Source of the DNA: Streptomyces luomodiensis
GTDB taxonomy: Bacteria > Actinomycetota > Actinomycetes > Streptomycetales > Streptomycetaceae
Length of the DNA: 64,000 bases
Reading direction: 5' to 3'
Assembly: GCF_031679605.1 (NCBI RefSeq)
Contig: NZ_CP117522.1
Location: 6,820,001 to 6,884,000 of the forward strand
Positions 1 through 9,986 of this stretch are shown here, one piece after another (the first letter of the stretch is position 1; each line of letters opens with the position of its first letter). Below the pieces are notes generated by a model that had not been told where the DNA came from, did not search any database, and was given only the letters and a program-made list of their open reading frames with translations. The translations under genes and the position numbers were made by a program.

Positions 1-1329
<1,329 letters not shown>

Positions 1330-1349
1330 GCCGGTGAGTACTCCCCGGG

Positions 1350-1415
1350 AGTAGCCGGGGAGTAGTCCGGGAGTGGTTCCGGAGTAGTCCGGGAGTGGTT
1401 CGGGAGTGGTACGGA
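1350..1415. repeat. 11-bp tandem repeat, six units, after ligA
   Basis: Six consecutive 11-bp units of the form AGT(A/G)GTCCGGG start about 20 bp after the ligA stop. A related degenerate unit includes the stop codon itself. Units 2 and 4 are identical (AGTAGTCCGGG) and the others differ by 1-3 bases. No gene is supported in 1330-1700; apart from this array I see no clear terminator or promoter there. Confidence 0.8.
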
Positions 1416-1700
1416 CCGCCCGTGGAGCGGCGGTTGGAGTAGCCGTTCCACCCATCCGGCGCAGCGGCCCGGCCATCTTGTCCGTTCAACGGGTACAAAG
1501 CTGGCCGGATTACGACTGGGAGCACTTCCCGGCTACAGCCGGCGGGCATCACCCTTACAGCGCATAGCAGAAGGTCATGGATCGTCGGGCGGCATTCGGG
1601 GAACCGTCGCCGATCGCCGCCCGTCTTCCCCTTCTGCCGCCTACTGTTGAGGTGTGCGCCTGCCGTGGCGCTGGCACCGCCGGCTGTGAGAGGGACGGGT

Positions 1701-3809
1701 ATGAAACCGACCGAAAGCGCCGCCCCGGCGTCGCGGCTGCGCCGGGCCGTGCTGCCCGCGCTGCCCGCCGCGGCGGTCGCCATGGCCGCTTTCGCACTCG
1801 GCATCGGAGTCTTCCGAGTGCTCGACGCGGGCAACGCGCTCTTTCCGGACGGCACCGTGGGCTGGTCGCTCGCCGTGCTCACCGGAATCATCGTCGGCCA
1901 TCTGGTCGCCCTCGGCCGCGACCGCTGGTGGGGCGGCACCGGCTCGGGGGCCGCGTTAACCCTGGCCGCACTGCTGCTCTACGGCTGGATTCCGGCCGTG
2001 CTGGTCAGCCTGGCCGTGGTCGTCCTGGTCGGCGCCGCCCGCCGGCACCGGTGGCGGCAGGCGGTCCTGCACGGCGCGGTCGACATCCTCGGGGTGGGCG
2101 CGGCCGCCCTCACCCTCGCCGCCTTCGGCACCACCCCCTCCGTCGAGCACCCCTGGGTCACCGACACCTGGCACATGTCCGCCGTCCCCCAGACGGCCCT
2201 GGCGGCCTTCGTCTATCTCACCGTGTCCCGCGCCCTGTTGTGGTGCTCCCTCGCCCCGCCCGGCGCCGGACTGCCCACCGTCGCCCGCACCGCCCTCTTC
2301 CGGCAGGCCCTCGTCGGCATCGCGCTCCTCGGCATCGCCCCCCTCATCGTCGTCGTCGCCGGGGACACCCCGCTGCTGCTCCCGCTGTTCGCGGTGCCGC
2401 TGGTCGCCCTCGACTCCACACTGTGGATCGCCCGGGTCCGCGCCGAGGAGCAGCTGCGCGACCCGCTCACCGGGCTGCCCAACCGCCAGTGGCTGCTGGA
2501 GCGCACCTGGACCGCGCTGGACGAGGCCGAGCGGGCCGGCACCCGGACCGCGCTGGTGCTGCTGGACCTCGACCGGTTCCGCTCGGTCAACGACACCCTG
2601 GGCCATCTGGCCGGCGACCGGCTGCTGCTCCAGATCGCCGAGCGGCTGCGGCTCGCCCTGCCGCGCGGGGCGGAGGTCGCCCGGCTCGGCGGTGACGAGT
2701 TCGCCGTGCTGCTGCCCACCACCGACTCGCTCACCAGCGCCCAGCGCAGCGCCCGCGTGCTCGTCGGCGATCTCGGCTCCCCCCTCGATCTGGACGGGCT
2801 GACCCTGGTGCTGGAGGCCAGCGCCGGGGTCGCCGTCTACCCCGACCACGCACTGGACGCCGAGGGGCTGCTGCGCCGCGCCGACGTCGCGATGTACCAG
2901 GCCAAGCGGGACCGCAGCGGTGTCGAGCTGTACGAGGCGCGGCGGGACGGCAACACCCCCGACCGGCTCGGTCTGCTCGGCGACCTGCGGCGCGCCCTGG
3001 ACGCGGGCGACGTCGAGCTGCACTACCAGCCCAAGGTCGGCTTCGACGGACATGTGGCGGGCCTGGAGGCGCTGGTGCGCTGGGTGCACCCGGACCGGGG
3101 GAAGGTGCCGCCGGACGAGTTCATCTCCATGGCCGAGAGCTCCGGGCTGATGCCCCGGCTGACCGAGTACGTCCTGGAGACGGCGCTCGGCCAGGTCGCG
3201 CGGTGGCGCGCCGACGGCCTCGAGGTGCCGGTCGCCGTCAACGTCTCCCCGCGCGACGTCCACACCCCCGGTTTCGCGGGCGCGGTCGCCGGGCGGCTGG
3301 CCCGGCACGGGGTCCCGGCGGGCGCCCTCCAGCTGGAGATAACCGAACACGTCCTGCTGGAGGACCCGCAGCGGGCCGCCGACACGCTGGCCGGGCTCAC
3401 CGGCCACGGCGTGAAGATGTCCCTCGACGACTTCGGGACCGGCTATTCCTCGCTGGTCCATCTGCGCCGGCTGCCGGTCAGCGAGCTGAAGATCGACCGT
3501 TCCTTCGTGGCCCGGCTGGCCGTGGACAACGAGGACGCGGAGATCGTCCGCTGCACGGTCGACCTCGCGCACTCCCTGGGCCTGCTCGTGGTGGCCGAGG
3601 GCGTCGAGGACGACGAGACCTGGGAGCGGCTGCGGGACCTGGGGTGCGACGCGGTGCAGGGCTGGCTGGTGGCCGCCGCGATGCCGCCGGAGGAGATGAC
3701 GGCGTGGCTGCGGGCGCGGGGGGAGGGCGGCTGGCACCGCGAGCCGGCGGAGCCGTCGGACCAGGAAGCCGCTCCCGCGGAGGAGGACGCGGACCAGCCC
3801 GTGACCTGA
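1701..3809 (+). CDS. rmdB: Membrane GGDEF-EAL c-di-GMP turnover protein (RmdB-like)
   Basis: Predicted c-di-GMP enzyme of 702 aa. Residues 1 to about 245 form a block of hydrophobic helices. A GGDEF domain follows with intact GGDEF at 330-334 (RLGGDEFAVLL), then an EAL domain with intact EAL at 456-458 (LEALVRW), the NVSPRD loop, LEITE, LDDFGTGYSS near 575-583, LKIDRSFV and VVAEGVE. All the usual phosphodiesterase metal and catalytic residues are present. No RxxD inhibitory site is seen before GGDEF. The start at 1701 is chosen because GAGAGG lies just upstream; an upstream in-frame extension to 1647 is less likely. Its position beside ligA matches S. coelicolor rmdB (SCO5495) from memory. 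Codon 86 (1956-1958) is TTA, so translation may depend on the bldA tRNA. Confidence 0.85.
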   Translation: MKPTESAAPASRLRRAVLPALPAAAVAMAAFALGIGVFRVLDAGNALFPDGTVGWSLAVLTGIIVGHLVALGRDRWWGGTGSGAALTLAALLLYGWIPAVLVSLAVVVLVGAARRHRWRQAVLHGAVDILGVGAAALTLAAFGTTPSVEHPWVTDTWHMSAVPQTALAAFVYLTVSRALLWCSLAPPGAGLPTVARTALFRQALVGIALLGIAPLIVVVAGDTPLLLPLFAVPLVALDSTLWIARVRAEEQLRDPLTGLPNRQWLLERTWTALDEAERAGTRTALVLLDLDRFRSVNDTLGHLAGDRLLLQIAERLRLALPRGAEVARLGGDEFAVLLPTTDSLTSAQRSARVLVGDLGSPLDLDGLTLVLEASAGVAVYPDHALDAEGLLRRADVAMYQAKRDRSGVELYEARRDGNTPDRLGLLGDLRRALDAGDVELHYQPKVGFDGHVAGLEALVRWVHPDRGKVPPDEFISMAESSGLMPRLTEYVLETALGQVARWRADGLEVPVAVNVSPRDVHTPGFAGAVAGRLARHGVPAGALQLEITEHVLLEDPQRAADTLAGLTGHGVKMSLDDFGTGYSSLVHLRRLPVSELKIDRSFVARLAVDNEDAEIVRCTVDLAHSLGLLVVAEGVEDDETWERLRDLGCDAVQGWLVAAAMPPEEMTAWLRARGEGGWHREPAEPSDQEAAPAEEDADQPVT

Positions 3810-4001
3810 GGGCGTCGCCCCTCGGCGTTTCGTCGCCGGGTGCGGGCCGGTGAGTGGCGTGGTGCGCGCCCGCCGGCCCGCGGAACGACCGCCCGTGAAC
3901 GACTGCCCGTAACGGGGCGCACCCAAAGCCTTTCGCGTGGCGAGCGTGGGGAGCCATAGGATTGGGCCGAAACACTCCACACTCACCCTGAGGATCGCTG
4001 C

Positions 4002-4298
4002 ATGCCTGGCATCACGCGCGAGGAGGTCGCCCACCTCGCCCGGCTGGCGCGTCTGGAGCTGAAGGCCGAAGAGCTCGACCACTTCGCCGGACAGCTGGAC
4101 GACATCATCGGCGCGGTGGCCCGCGTCTCCGAGGTCGCCGACCAAGACGTTCCGCCGACCTCTCACCCGCTGCCGCTGACCAACGTCATGCGCTCGGACG
4201 AGGTCCGTCCGTCCCTGACCCCGCAGCAGGCGCTGGCCTGCGCCCCGGCCCAGGAGCAGCAGCGTTTCAAGGTGCCGCAGATCCTGGGGGAGGAGTGA
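4002..4298 (+). CDS. gatC: Asp/Glu-tRNA amidotransferase subunit C
   Basis: Small 98-aa subunit of the GatCAB complex, which converts Glu-tRNA(Gln) (and Asp-tRNA(Asn) where made) to the correct aminoacyl-tRNA in the cytosol. The typical GatC start ([17 protein letters not shown]) and the tail region with [16 protein letters not shown] are present, and the length is normal. TGAGGATC upstream is a plausible ribosome site. It overlaps gatA by 4 nt (GTGA), so the two are translationally coupled. A TAGGAT hexamer at 3957-3962 could be the operon -10 element. Confidence 0.96.
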   Translation: MPGITREEVAHLARLARLELKAEELDHFAGQLDDIIGAVARVSEVADQDVPPTSHPLPLTNVMRSDEVRPSLTPQQALACAPAQEQQRFKVPQILGEE

Positions 4299-5797
4299 CC
4301 ACCGTGACCGATCTGACCAGGCTCACCGCGGCCGAGATCGCCGCCAGGATCGCCTCCGGCGAGGTCACCGCCGTCGAGGTGACCGAGGCGCACCTGGCCC
4401 GTATCGAGGCCGTCGACGAGAAGGTGCACGCCTTCCTCCACGTGGACCGTGAGGGGGCGCTCGCCCAGGCGCGCGCCGTCGACGAGAAGCGGGAGCGCGG
4501 TGAGGAGCTGGGCCCGCTGGCCGGTGTTCCACTCGCGCTGAAGGACATCTTCACCACCAAGGGGATCCCGACCACGGTCGGCTCCAAGATCCTCGAAGGG
4601 TGGATCCCGCCGTACGACGCGACGCTCACCAAGCGGCTGCGCGACGCGGACGTGGTCGTCCTCGGCAAGACCAACATGGACGAGTTCGCCATGGGGTCCT
4701 CGACCGAGAACAGCGCCTTCGGCCCCACCGGGAACCCCTGGGACCTCACCCGTATCCCCGGCGGCTCCGGCGGCGGCTCCTCCGCCTCGCTGGCCTCCTT
4801 CCAGGCCCCGCTCGCCATCGGCACCGACACCGGCGGCTCGATCCGCCAGCCGGCCGCCGTCACCGGCACGGTCGGGGTCAAGCCGACGTACGGCGCGGTC
4901 TCCCGCTACGGCATGGTGGCCTTCTCCTCCTCGCTCGACCAGGGCGGCCCCTGCGCCCGTACCGTGCTGGACGCGGCGCTGCTCCACGAGGTGATCGCCG
5001 GGCACGACCCGCTGGACTCCACCTCCATCGACGCGCCGGTCCCGGCGGTCGTCGAGGCCGCCCGCAACGGCAGTGTCCAGGGCATGCGCGTCGGTGTCGT
5101 CAAGGAGTTCGCGGGCGAGGGCTACCAGGCCGGTGTCATGCAGCGCTTCAACGAGTCGGTGGAGCTGCTGCGGGAGCTGGGCGCCGAGATCGTGGAGCTC
5201 TCCTGTCCGTCCTTCGACAAGGCGCTGGCCGCGTACTACCTGATCGCGCCGTCCGAGTGCTCCTCCAACCTGGCCCGCTTCGACGCCATGCGCTACGGCC
5301 TGCGGACCGGCGACGACGGCACGAAGTCCGCGGAGGAGGTCACCGCGCTCACCCGCGCGGAGGGCTTCGGCCCCGAGGTCAAGCGCCGGATCATGCTCGG
5401 CACCTACGCGCTCAGCTCCGGCTACTACGACGCGTACTACGGCTCCGCGCAGAAGGTCCGCACGCTGATCAAGCGTGACTTCGAGAAGGCGTTCGAGCAG
5501 GTCGACGTGGTGGTCTCACCGACCACCCCGACCACCGCCTTCCCGATCGGCGAGCGCGCCGACGACCCGATGGCGATGTATCTGGCCGACCTCTGCACGA
5601 TTCCCGCGAACCTCGCGGGGAACGCGGCCATGTCACTGCCCTGCGGTCTGGCGCCGGAGGACGGTCTGCCGGTCGGACTGCAGATCATCGCCCCCGCCAT
5701 GGCTGACGACCGGCTCTACAAGGTCGGTGCCGCGGTCGAGGCCGCGCTCACCGCCAAGTGGGGCCACCCGCTGCTTGAGGAGGCACCGTCACTGTGA
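4295..5797 (+). CDS. gatA: Asp/Glu-tRNA amidotransferase subunit A
   Basis: Glutaminase/amidase subunit (500 aa) that frees ammonia from glutamine for transamidation on GatB. It has the amidase-signature Ser-cisSer-Lys triad: Lys in [10 protein letters not shown], the [14 protein letters not shown] stretch, and [12 protein letters not shown] with the nucleophile serine. The GTG start overlaps the gatC stop. The 3' end (GAGGAGG then CTGTGA) doubles as ribosome site and start of the first 31-codon sORF. Confidence 0.97.
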   Translation: MTTVTDLTRLTAAEIAARIASGEVTAVEVTEAHLARIEAVDEKVHAFLHVDREGALAQARAVDEKRERGEELGPLAGVPLALKDIFTTKGIPTTVGSKILEGWIPPYDATLTKRLRDADVVVLGKTNMDEFAMGSSTENSAFGPTGNPWDLTRIPGGSGGGSSASLASFQAPLAIGTDTGGSIRQPAAVTGTVGVKPTYGAVSRYGMVAFSSSLDQGGPCARTVLDAALLHEVIAGHDPLDSTSIDAPVPAVVEAARNGSVQGMRVGVVKEFAGEGYQAGVMQRFNESVELLRELGAEIVELSCPSFDKALAAYYLIAPSECSSNLARFDAMRYGLRTGDDGTKSAEEVTALTRAEGFGPEVKRRIMLGTYALSSGYYDAYYGSAQKVRTLIKRDFEKAFEQVDVVVSPTTPTTAFPIGERADDPMAMYLADLCTIPANLAGNAAMSLPCGLAPEDGLPVGLQIIAPAMADDRLYKVGAAVEAALTAKWGHPLLEEAPSL

Positions 5798-5889
5798 GCG
5801 ACGCGCGCGCGGCCACCGGGCCGCAGATGACGTCGAAGGCCGCACCTCTGCGCCGCGCGGGCGGAGAAGCGAACGGAGAGACCCTGTGA
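5794..5889 (+). CDS. 31-aa sORF, copy 1 of a tandem pair in the gat operon
   Basis: Unrecognised 31-codon reading frame beginning [20 protein letters not shown] and ending GGEANGETL. Its GTG overlaps the gatA stop by 4 nt and is preceded by GAGGAGG at a normal distance inside the gatA 3' end. Its own stop overlaps the GTG of copy 2 by 4 nt. It is polar and Ala/Gly-rich, with no membrane segment or known motif. It could be a real coupled peptide, or simply a reading frame that carries ribosomes from gatA to downstream genes. Translation is inferred from the ribosome sites and overlaps only. Confidence 0.5.
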   Translation: MSDARAATGPQMTSKAAPLRRAGGEANGETL

Positions 5890-5977
5890 GCGACGCGCGC
5901 GCGGCCACCGGGCCGCAGATGACGTCGAAGGCCGCACCTCTGCGCCGCGTGGGCGGAGAAGCGAACGGAGAGACGCT
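5794..5977 (+). repeat. 92-bp tandem direct repeat (two units)
   Basis: Unit 1 is 5794-5885 and unit 2 is 5886-5977. They agree closely: the clearest differences are C/T at 5858/5950 and the final bases before the next start codon. Because 92 is not a multiple of three, the two encoded sORFs lie in different frames, yet each keeps its own GTG start, GGAGAG ribosome site and a 4-nt stop/start overlap. Confidence 0.93.
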
Positions 5978-5981
5978 ATGA
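5886..5981 (+). CDS. 31-aa sORF, copy 2 of the tandem pair
   Basis: Second 31-codon frame, with only one predicted residue change from copy 1 (Ala to Val in PLRR[A/V]GGEANG). The ribosome site GGAGAG lies about 8 nt before the GTG and comes from the end of unit 1. The stop (ATGA overlap) is coupled to the 79-aa gene at 5978. Function unknown; the near identity points to a recent duplication rather than long selection on both copies. Confidence 0.5.
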   Translation: MSDARAATGPQMTSKAAPLRRVGGEANGETL

Positions 5982-6217
5982 GTGCGATCAAGAAGGCCAA
6001 GGGCTTCAAGAAGTCCAAGCCCGGCACCTACCTGTCCATCGCGACGTCGCTGTTCGGCGCGGTCAGCGTGGCCAAGCAGGTCAAGAAGGCCCGACTCGAG
6101 AACGACAAGCTACAGCTGGCCGACGCGGTGGTCTCGGCCGCCGCCATCGTCACCGGCGTCGCCCTGCTCGTCCGCGAGCTCAAGCGCATGGGCGACGACG
6201 ACGTCCTCGCGGACTGA
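5978..6217 (+). CDS. Conserved small basic protein between gatA and gatB
   Basis: 79-aa protein of unknown function. A lysine-rich N-terminus (MSAIKKAKGFKKSKPGTY) is followed by two moderately hydrophobic stretches (YLSIATSLFGAVSVAK and DAVVSAAAIVTGVALLVREL) and an acidic end. The hydrophobic parts could associate with the membrane, but this is weak. GGAGAG precedes the ATG. I recall a small gene at this place in other Streptomyces (about SCO5500), which argues that it is real and part of the gat operon. Confidence 0.8.
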   Translation: MSAIKKAKGFKKSKPGTYLSIATSLFGAVSVAKQVKKARLENDKLQLADAVVSAAAIVTGVALLVRELKRMGDDDVLAD

Positions 6218-6232
6218 GAGGTTAGTTTTTCC

Positions 6233-7738
6233 GTGACCGTCACTGAACTGGTGTCGTACGAGGACGCCCTCGCCGCCTACGACCCCGTGATGGGGCTCGA
6301 GGTGCATGTCGAGCTCGGCACCAAGACCAAGATGTTCTGCGGGTGTGCCACCACGCTGGGCGCCGAGCCCAACGCGCAGACCTGCCCCACCTGCCTCGGC
6401 CTGCCCGGCTCGCTGCCGGTGGTCAACGCGACCGGCGTCGAGTCCGCCATCAAGATCGGACTCGCGCTGAACTGCGAGATCGCCGAATGGTGCCGCTTCG
6501 CCCGGAAGAACTACTTCTATCCGGACATGCCGAAGAACTTCCAGACCTCGCAGTACGACGAGCCGATCGCCTACAACGGCTATCTGGACGTCGAGGTCGA
6601 CGGGGAGGTCTTCCGCGTCGAGATCGAGCGCGCCCACATGGAGGAGGACACCGGCAAGTCCACCCACGTGGGCGGCGCGACCGGCCGTATCCACGGCGCC
6701 TCGCACTCCCTCCTCGACTACAACCGGGCCGGTATCCCGCTGATCGAGATCGTCACCAAGCCGATCGTCGGCGCCGGGGACAAGGCCCCGGAGGTCGCCA
6801 AGGCGTACGTGACCGAGCTGCGCGAGCTCATCAAGGCGCTCGGAGTCTCCGAGGCGCGCATGGAGATGGGCCAGATGCGCTGCGATGTGAACCTGTCGCT
6901 GCGCCCGCAGGGCGCCGAGAAGTTCGGCACCCGCTCCGAGACCAAGAACGTCAACTCGCTGCGGTCGGTCGAGCGGGCGGTGCGCTTCGAGATCCAGCGC
7001 CACGCCGCGGTGCTGAGCGGCGGCGGCACGATCATCCAGGAGACCCGTCACTTCCACGAGGAGGACGGCTCCACGACCTCCGGCCGGGTCAAGGAGGAGG
7101 CCGAGGACTACCGCTACTTCCCCGAGCCGGACCTGGTGCCGATCGCCCCCTCCCGGGCGTGGGTGGAGGAGCTGCGCGCCGGGCTGCCGGAGCTGCCGCG
7201 GCTGCGCCGCAAGCGGCTGCGCGAGGAGTGGGGCCTGTCCCGGCACGAGATGCAGTCGGTGCTCAACGCGGGCGCGATCGACCTGATCACCGCCACCATC
7301 GACGAGGGTGCCCCGGCCGACCAGGCCCGTAAGTGGTGGATGGGCGAGCTGGCCCGTCGCGCCAACGAGGACGGGGTGGAGCTCGCCTCGCTGCCGATCA
7401 CTCCGGCGCAGGTCGCCCGGGTGTGCGCGCTGGTCAAGGAGGGTTCGCTCAACGACAAGCTGGCCCGCCAGACGATCGAGGGCGTCCTCGCGGGCGAGGG
7501 CGACCCGGACGAGGTCGTCGCCAAGCGCGGACTGAAGGTCGTCTCGGACGAGGGCGCGCTGGGCGCCGCGGTCGACGAGGCCATCGCGGCCAACGCGGCC
7601 ATCGCCGACAAGATCCGCGGCGGCAAGGTCGCGGCGGCGGGTGCGCTGGTCGGCGCGGTCATGAAGGCCACACGCGGCCAGGCGGACGCGGCGCGGGTGC
7701 GTGAGCTGATCCTGGAGAAGCTGGGCGTCGAGGGCTGA
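6233..7738 (+). CDS. gatB: Asp/Glu-tRNA amidotransferase subunit B
   Basis: 501-aa tRNA-binding and kinase/transamidase subunit of GatCAB. Conserved features are the N-terminal [18 protein letters not shown] with Cys ligands (CPTCLGLPG), [16 protein letters not shown], and [14 protein letters not shown]. The C-terminal helical and YqeY-like tail ends in [21 protein letters not shown] start with GAGAGG about 11 nt upstream, 15 bp after the 79-aa gene. Together with gltX and the tRNA-Gln genes near 59.6-60.0 kb it provides the indirect route to Gln-tRNA(Gln). Confidence 0.97.
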   Translation: MTVTELVSYEDALAAYDPVMGLEVHVELGTKTKMFCGCATTLGAEPNAQTCPTCLGLPGSLPVVNATGVESAIKIGLALNCEIAEWCRFARKNYFYPDMPKNFQTSQYDEPIAYNGYLDVEVDGEVFRVEIERAHMEEDTGKSTHVGGATGRIHGASHSLLDYNRAGIPLIEIVTKPIVGAGDKAPEVAKAYVTELRELIKALGVSEARMEMGQMRCDVNLSLRPQGAEKFGTRSETKNVNSLRSVERAVRFEIQRHAAVLSGGGTIIQETRHFHEEDGSTTSGRVKEEAEDYRYFPEPDLVPIAPSRAWVEELRAGLPELPRLRRKRLREEWGLSRHEMQSVLNAGAIDLITATIDEGAPADQARKWWMGELARRANEDGVELASLPITPAQVARVCALVKEGSLNDKLARQTIEGVLAGEGDPDEVVAKRGLKVVSDEGALGAAVDEAIAANAAIADKIRGGKVAAAGALVGAVMKATRGQADAARVRELILEKLGVEG

Positions 7739-7750
7739 TCAGCCGTCCGT

Positions 7751-7789
7751 ACGGCGGCGGGGTGTGCCAGGGGCACGCCCCGCCGTCGT
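7751..7789 (+). terminator. Terminator hairpin after gatB
   Basis: An 18-bp stem with two G-U pairs (ACGGCGGCGGGGTGTGCC against GGCACGCCCCGCCGTCGT) and a 3-nt loop lies just after the gatB stop. It has no long T run, as is common in actinomycetes. It sits between convergent gatB and the M81 gene, so it may act in both directions. Confidence 0.8.
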
Positions 7790-7807
7790 CGTTCGTCCGG
7801 GCCCCGG

Positions 7808-9295
7808 TCACAGCAGCAGCGGCTCCAGGTGCGGGACCTCGAACCCCTCGTCGTCGAAGGGGTACAGCGGCCGGGCGAGGCGCCGGTGGCCGAGGCGGGC
7901 CAGATCCTGGTCGACCCCGCCGGGGGTGAGCGCGAGCCGCCAGTCCGCCGCCAGGTCGTACAGCTCGGGCTCCGGATAGCCGAGCTTGACGACGACGAGG
8001 TCGTAGCCGCGCGGGTCCAGCTCCCCGAAGTCGGCCAGGGTGTGGAACGGTTTGCGGCGGCTGACCAGCACCGCCGTGACGCCCCCGTGCCGCACCGCCG
8101 CGAGGTCCCCGCCGACCGGGTCGTCCCGGCGCAGGGCGACCACCTCGCCGGTCAGCTCGCAGGGCTCGGCGTGGTCCGCCGTCCCCCGGCTGATCCCGCC
8201 GCCGACGGACAGCCGGACCGTGGCGCCCGGCCCGGCGGCGAAGCACTCCGAGACCGCCGCCGGATCGGTGATCCCGGGGTGCAGGGCGGTGGCGCGGCCG
8301 GCGGCCAGATCCTCGTTGGCCAGCAGCCGCCCGAGCATATAGGCCAGGTCCCCGGCGCCCCCGGCCGTGGGGTTGTCGCCCGAGTCGCTGATCAGGAACG
8401 GGCGGGCGGGGGAGGCGACGGCCTCGGCGACGCACTCGTCGGCGCCGCCGGTGGGGCCGGCGAAGGCGAAGTCACGGCGCATCTCCCAGTACTCGCGGGC
8501 GAGCGAACGCGTCTGCTCGACCGCGAGCACGGGGTCGTCGCCGGTCACCACCACGGCCGCCCGGCAGCGCGGCTCGTCGGCCCAGGCGTAGCCCACCCAC
8601 ATCGCCGCGTCCACGACGCCGTCCATCGCCTCCACGGCGGCCAGCCGCCCGTACAGCGACTTGGCGGGCTCCAGGCGGGTGCTGGTCCGCTCACCGGGCA
8701 GCAGCACCGGGATCTGCACCCAGGCCAGATGCGGGCGGCCCTTGCCGGAGGCCAGGCGCTCCACGAGCTTGCGGGCGGCGCGCTCACGGGTCTCCCAGGC
8801 GTCCTCGTGCGGGGCGAGGCGGTGGGCGGTGATCAGGTCGAGCCGGCCGGCGAAGCGGCGGGAGACATTGCCGTGCGGATCCATGGCGGCGGAGATCAGC
8901 GCCTCGGGCCCGATCGCCTCCCGTACGGCCTCGGTCAGATCGCCCTCGGCGTCCTCCAGACCCACCACGCTCATCGCGCCGTGGACGTCGTACACCAGCC
9001 CGTCCAGCGGCCCGGCCGCCCGCAGCCGCTCGATCAGCTCGCCCTTGATCCGGTCGTAGGCGCCGGGCTCGACCGGGCCGCCGGGGAGCGAGACGGCGTG
9101 GAGGAGGGGCACCCATTCCACCCGCCCGGCGAGATCGCCGTCCGGGCGCGTCCAGGCGTAGCGGTCCAGCAGCTCGGCGCCGCGGGTGATGCGGAAGTCG
9201 TCGTAGCCGGTGCGGTGCGGGCTGAAGGTACTGGACTCGATGTGCATACCGCCGATGCCGATGCGCGGGCGGCGGCCTGACGCGGTGGAGGTCAT
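7808..9295 (-). CDS. M81 family metallopeptidase (MlrC-like)
   Basis: 495-aa protein of the MlrC (microcystinase C)/M81 family. It shows the family order: GGMHIESSTFSP at the N-terminus, YDVHGAMSV, MDPHGNVSRRF, DLITAHRLAPHED (putative zinc ligands), SDSGDNPTAGGAGD, and the C-terminal domain (VVVKLGYPEPEL). The true substrate is unknown; M81 members are thought to act on short or modified peptides. ATG at 9295 is preferred because AGAGGGAG precedes it. Two more in-frame ATGs lie upstream (9313, 9334) and share a repeated GGAGAGCATGACC-like context, so the start is ambiguous. Accessory in context: no partner genes. Confidence 0.8.
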   Translation of the reverse strand: MTSTASGRRPRIGIGGMHIESSTFSPHRTGYDDFRITRGAELLDRYAWTRPDGDLAGRVEWVPLLHAVSLPGGPVEPGAYDRIKGELIERLRAAGPLDGLVYDVHGAMSVVGLEDAEGDLTEAVREAIGPEALISAAMDPHGNVSRRFAGRLDLITAHRLAPHEDAWETRERAARKLVERLASGKGRPHLAWVQIPVLLPGERTSTRLEPAKSLYGRLAAVEAMDGVVDAAMWVGYAWADEPRCRAAVVVTGDDPVLAVEQTRSLAREYWEMRRDFAFAGPTGGADECVAEAVASPARPFLISDSGDNPTAGGAGDLAYMLGRLLANEDLAAGRATALHPGITDPAAVSECFAAGPGATVRLSVGGGISRGTADHAEPCELTGEVVALRRDDPVGGDLAAVRHGGVTAVLVSRRKPFHTLADFGELDPRGYDLVVVKLGYPEPELYDLAADWRLALTPGGVDQDLARLGHRRLARPLYPFDDEGFEVPHLEPLLL

Positions 9296-9349
9296 GCTCT
9301 CCCTCTGGGTCATGCTCTCCGACTTCCCGCTCATTCATGGAGTGAAGCC

Positions 9350-9376
9350 CACAAAGGGGGTAAAGGGCCCTTTGTG
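9350..9376. promoter_or_regulatory. Inverted repeat upstream of the M81 gene
   Basis: Perfect 9-bp arms CACAAAGGG / CCCTTTGTG with a 9-nt spacer, 55 bp upstream of the preferred M81 start. The A/T-containing arms stand out in this GC-rich DNA. Possible repressor operator; no regulator is assigned. Confidence 0.4.
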
Positions 9377-9583
9377 TCGGGACGGGGTGCGCCGACGACC
9401 CGGGGCTGATACGGCATGGTCGACGCTGCCCTAAGGACCCTCCCCGGGTTTCCTCGGCCGTGCGGGAACGGCGCCTAAGGCCCTGGGCCGAGCGGAGATC
9501 GGTCAGCCTCCCGATGTGCCGGACCCTCCTGGGCGGCGAGAGTGGACGCATTCCACGAAACCGTCGCCACCAGGGAGAACGCC

Positions 9584-9775
9584 ATGTTGCACCACGAGTT
9601 GCACCGCATCCGCGAGGCCGAGCTGCTGCGTGAGGCCGCTGCCCACCGGCTGGGCCGGGAGGCGGCGCTGGAGCCCGGCGGCCGGTCGGCGGAGCGCGAC
9701 TTCGCAGGACGGATGAGCCCGCCCCGGCGGTGGCGCGGCCGTCGCGCACAGTGGTCCTACCGGACGGCGGCCTGA
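9584..9775 (+). CDS. Small hypothetical protein, 63 aa
   Basis: Begins MLHHELHRIREAELLREAAA. It is Arg/Glu/Leu-rich at the N-terminus (probably helical) and ends in a basic tail (PPRRWRGRRAQWSYRTAA). The start at 9584 has AGGGAG at good spacing; an upstream ATG at 9542 is less likely. I have a weak memory of similar short proteins in other Streptomyces. Function unknown. It lies just upstream of the large LuxR-type regulator. Confidence 0.55.
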   Translation: MLHHELHRIREAELLREAAAHRLGREAALEPGGRSAERDFAGRMSPPRRWRGRRAQWSYRTAA

Positions 9776-9810
9776 CCGCGGCCGGGGAGTGCCGCTCAGC
9801 GTGAGCACCG

Positions 9811-9900
9811 TAAGGACGGCCGCCGCGACAACGGGCGCCGTAAGGACGGAGGCCGGGAGAGCGGGCGCCGTAAGGACGGAGGCCGGGAGAGCGGGCGCCG
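9811..9900 (+). repeat. 30-bp tandem repeat, three units
   Basis: Units 9811-9840 (diverged), 9841-9870 and 9871-9900 (identical) start TAAGGACGG and end CGGGCGCCG. They fall in frame with an N-terminal extension of the LuxR regulator, encoding repeats of AVRTEAGRAG. Gly/Ala/Lys-rich codons continue to about 9980. Probably an upstream minisatellite rather than protein. Confidence 0.85.
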
Positions 9901-9986
9901 GGAAGGCGGGTGGTGGCGGGAAGGCGGGTGGTGCCGGGGACGCCGGGGCCCGAAAAGCCGGTGCAGCCGGGGCGGGGCCCTGTGCG

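Noticed and set aside
1956..4166. 736-codon minus-strand frame over rmdB and gatC
   Set aside because: Composition of a GC shadow and overlap of two real genes.
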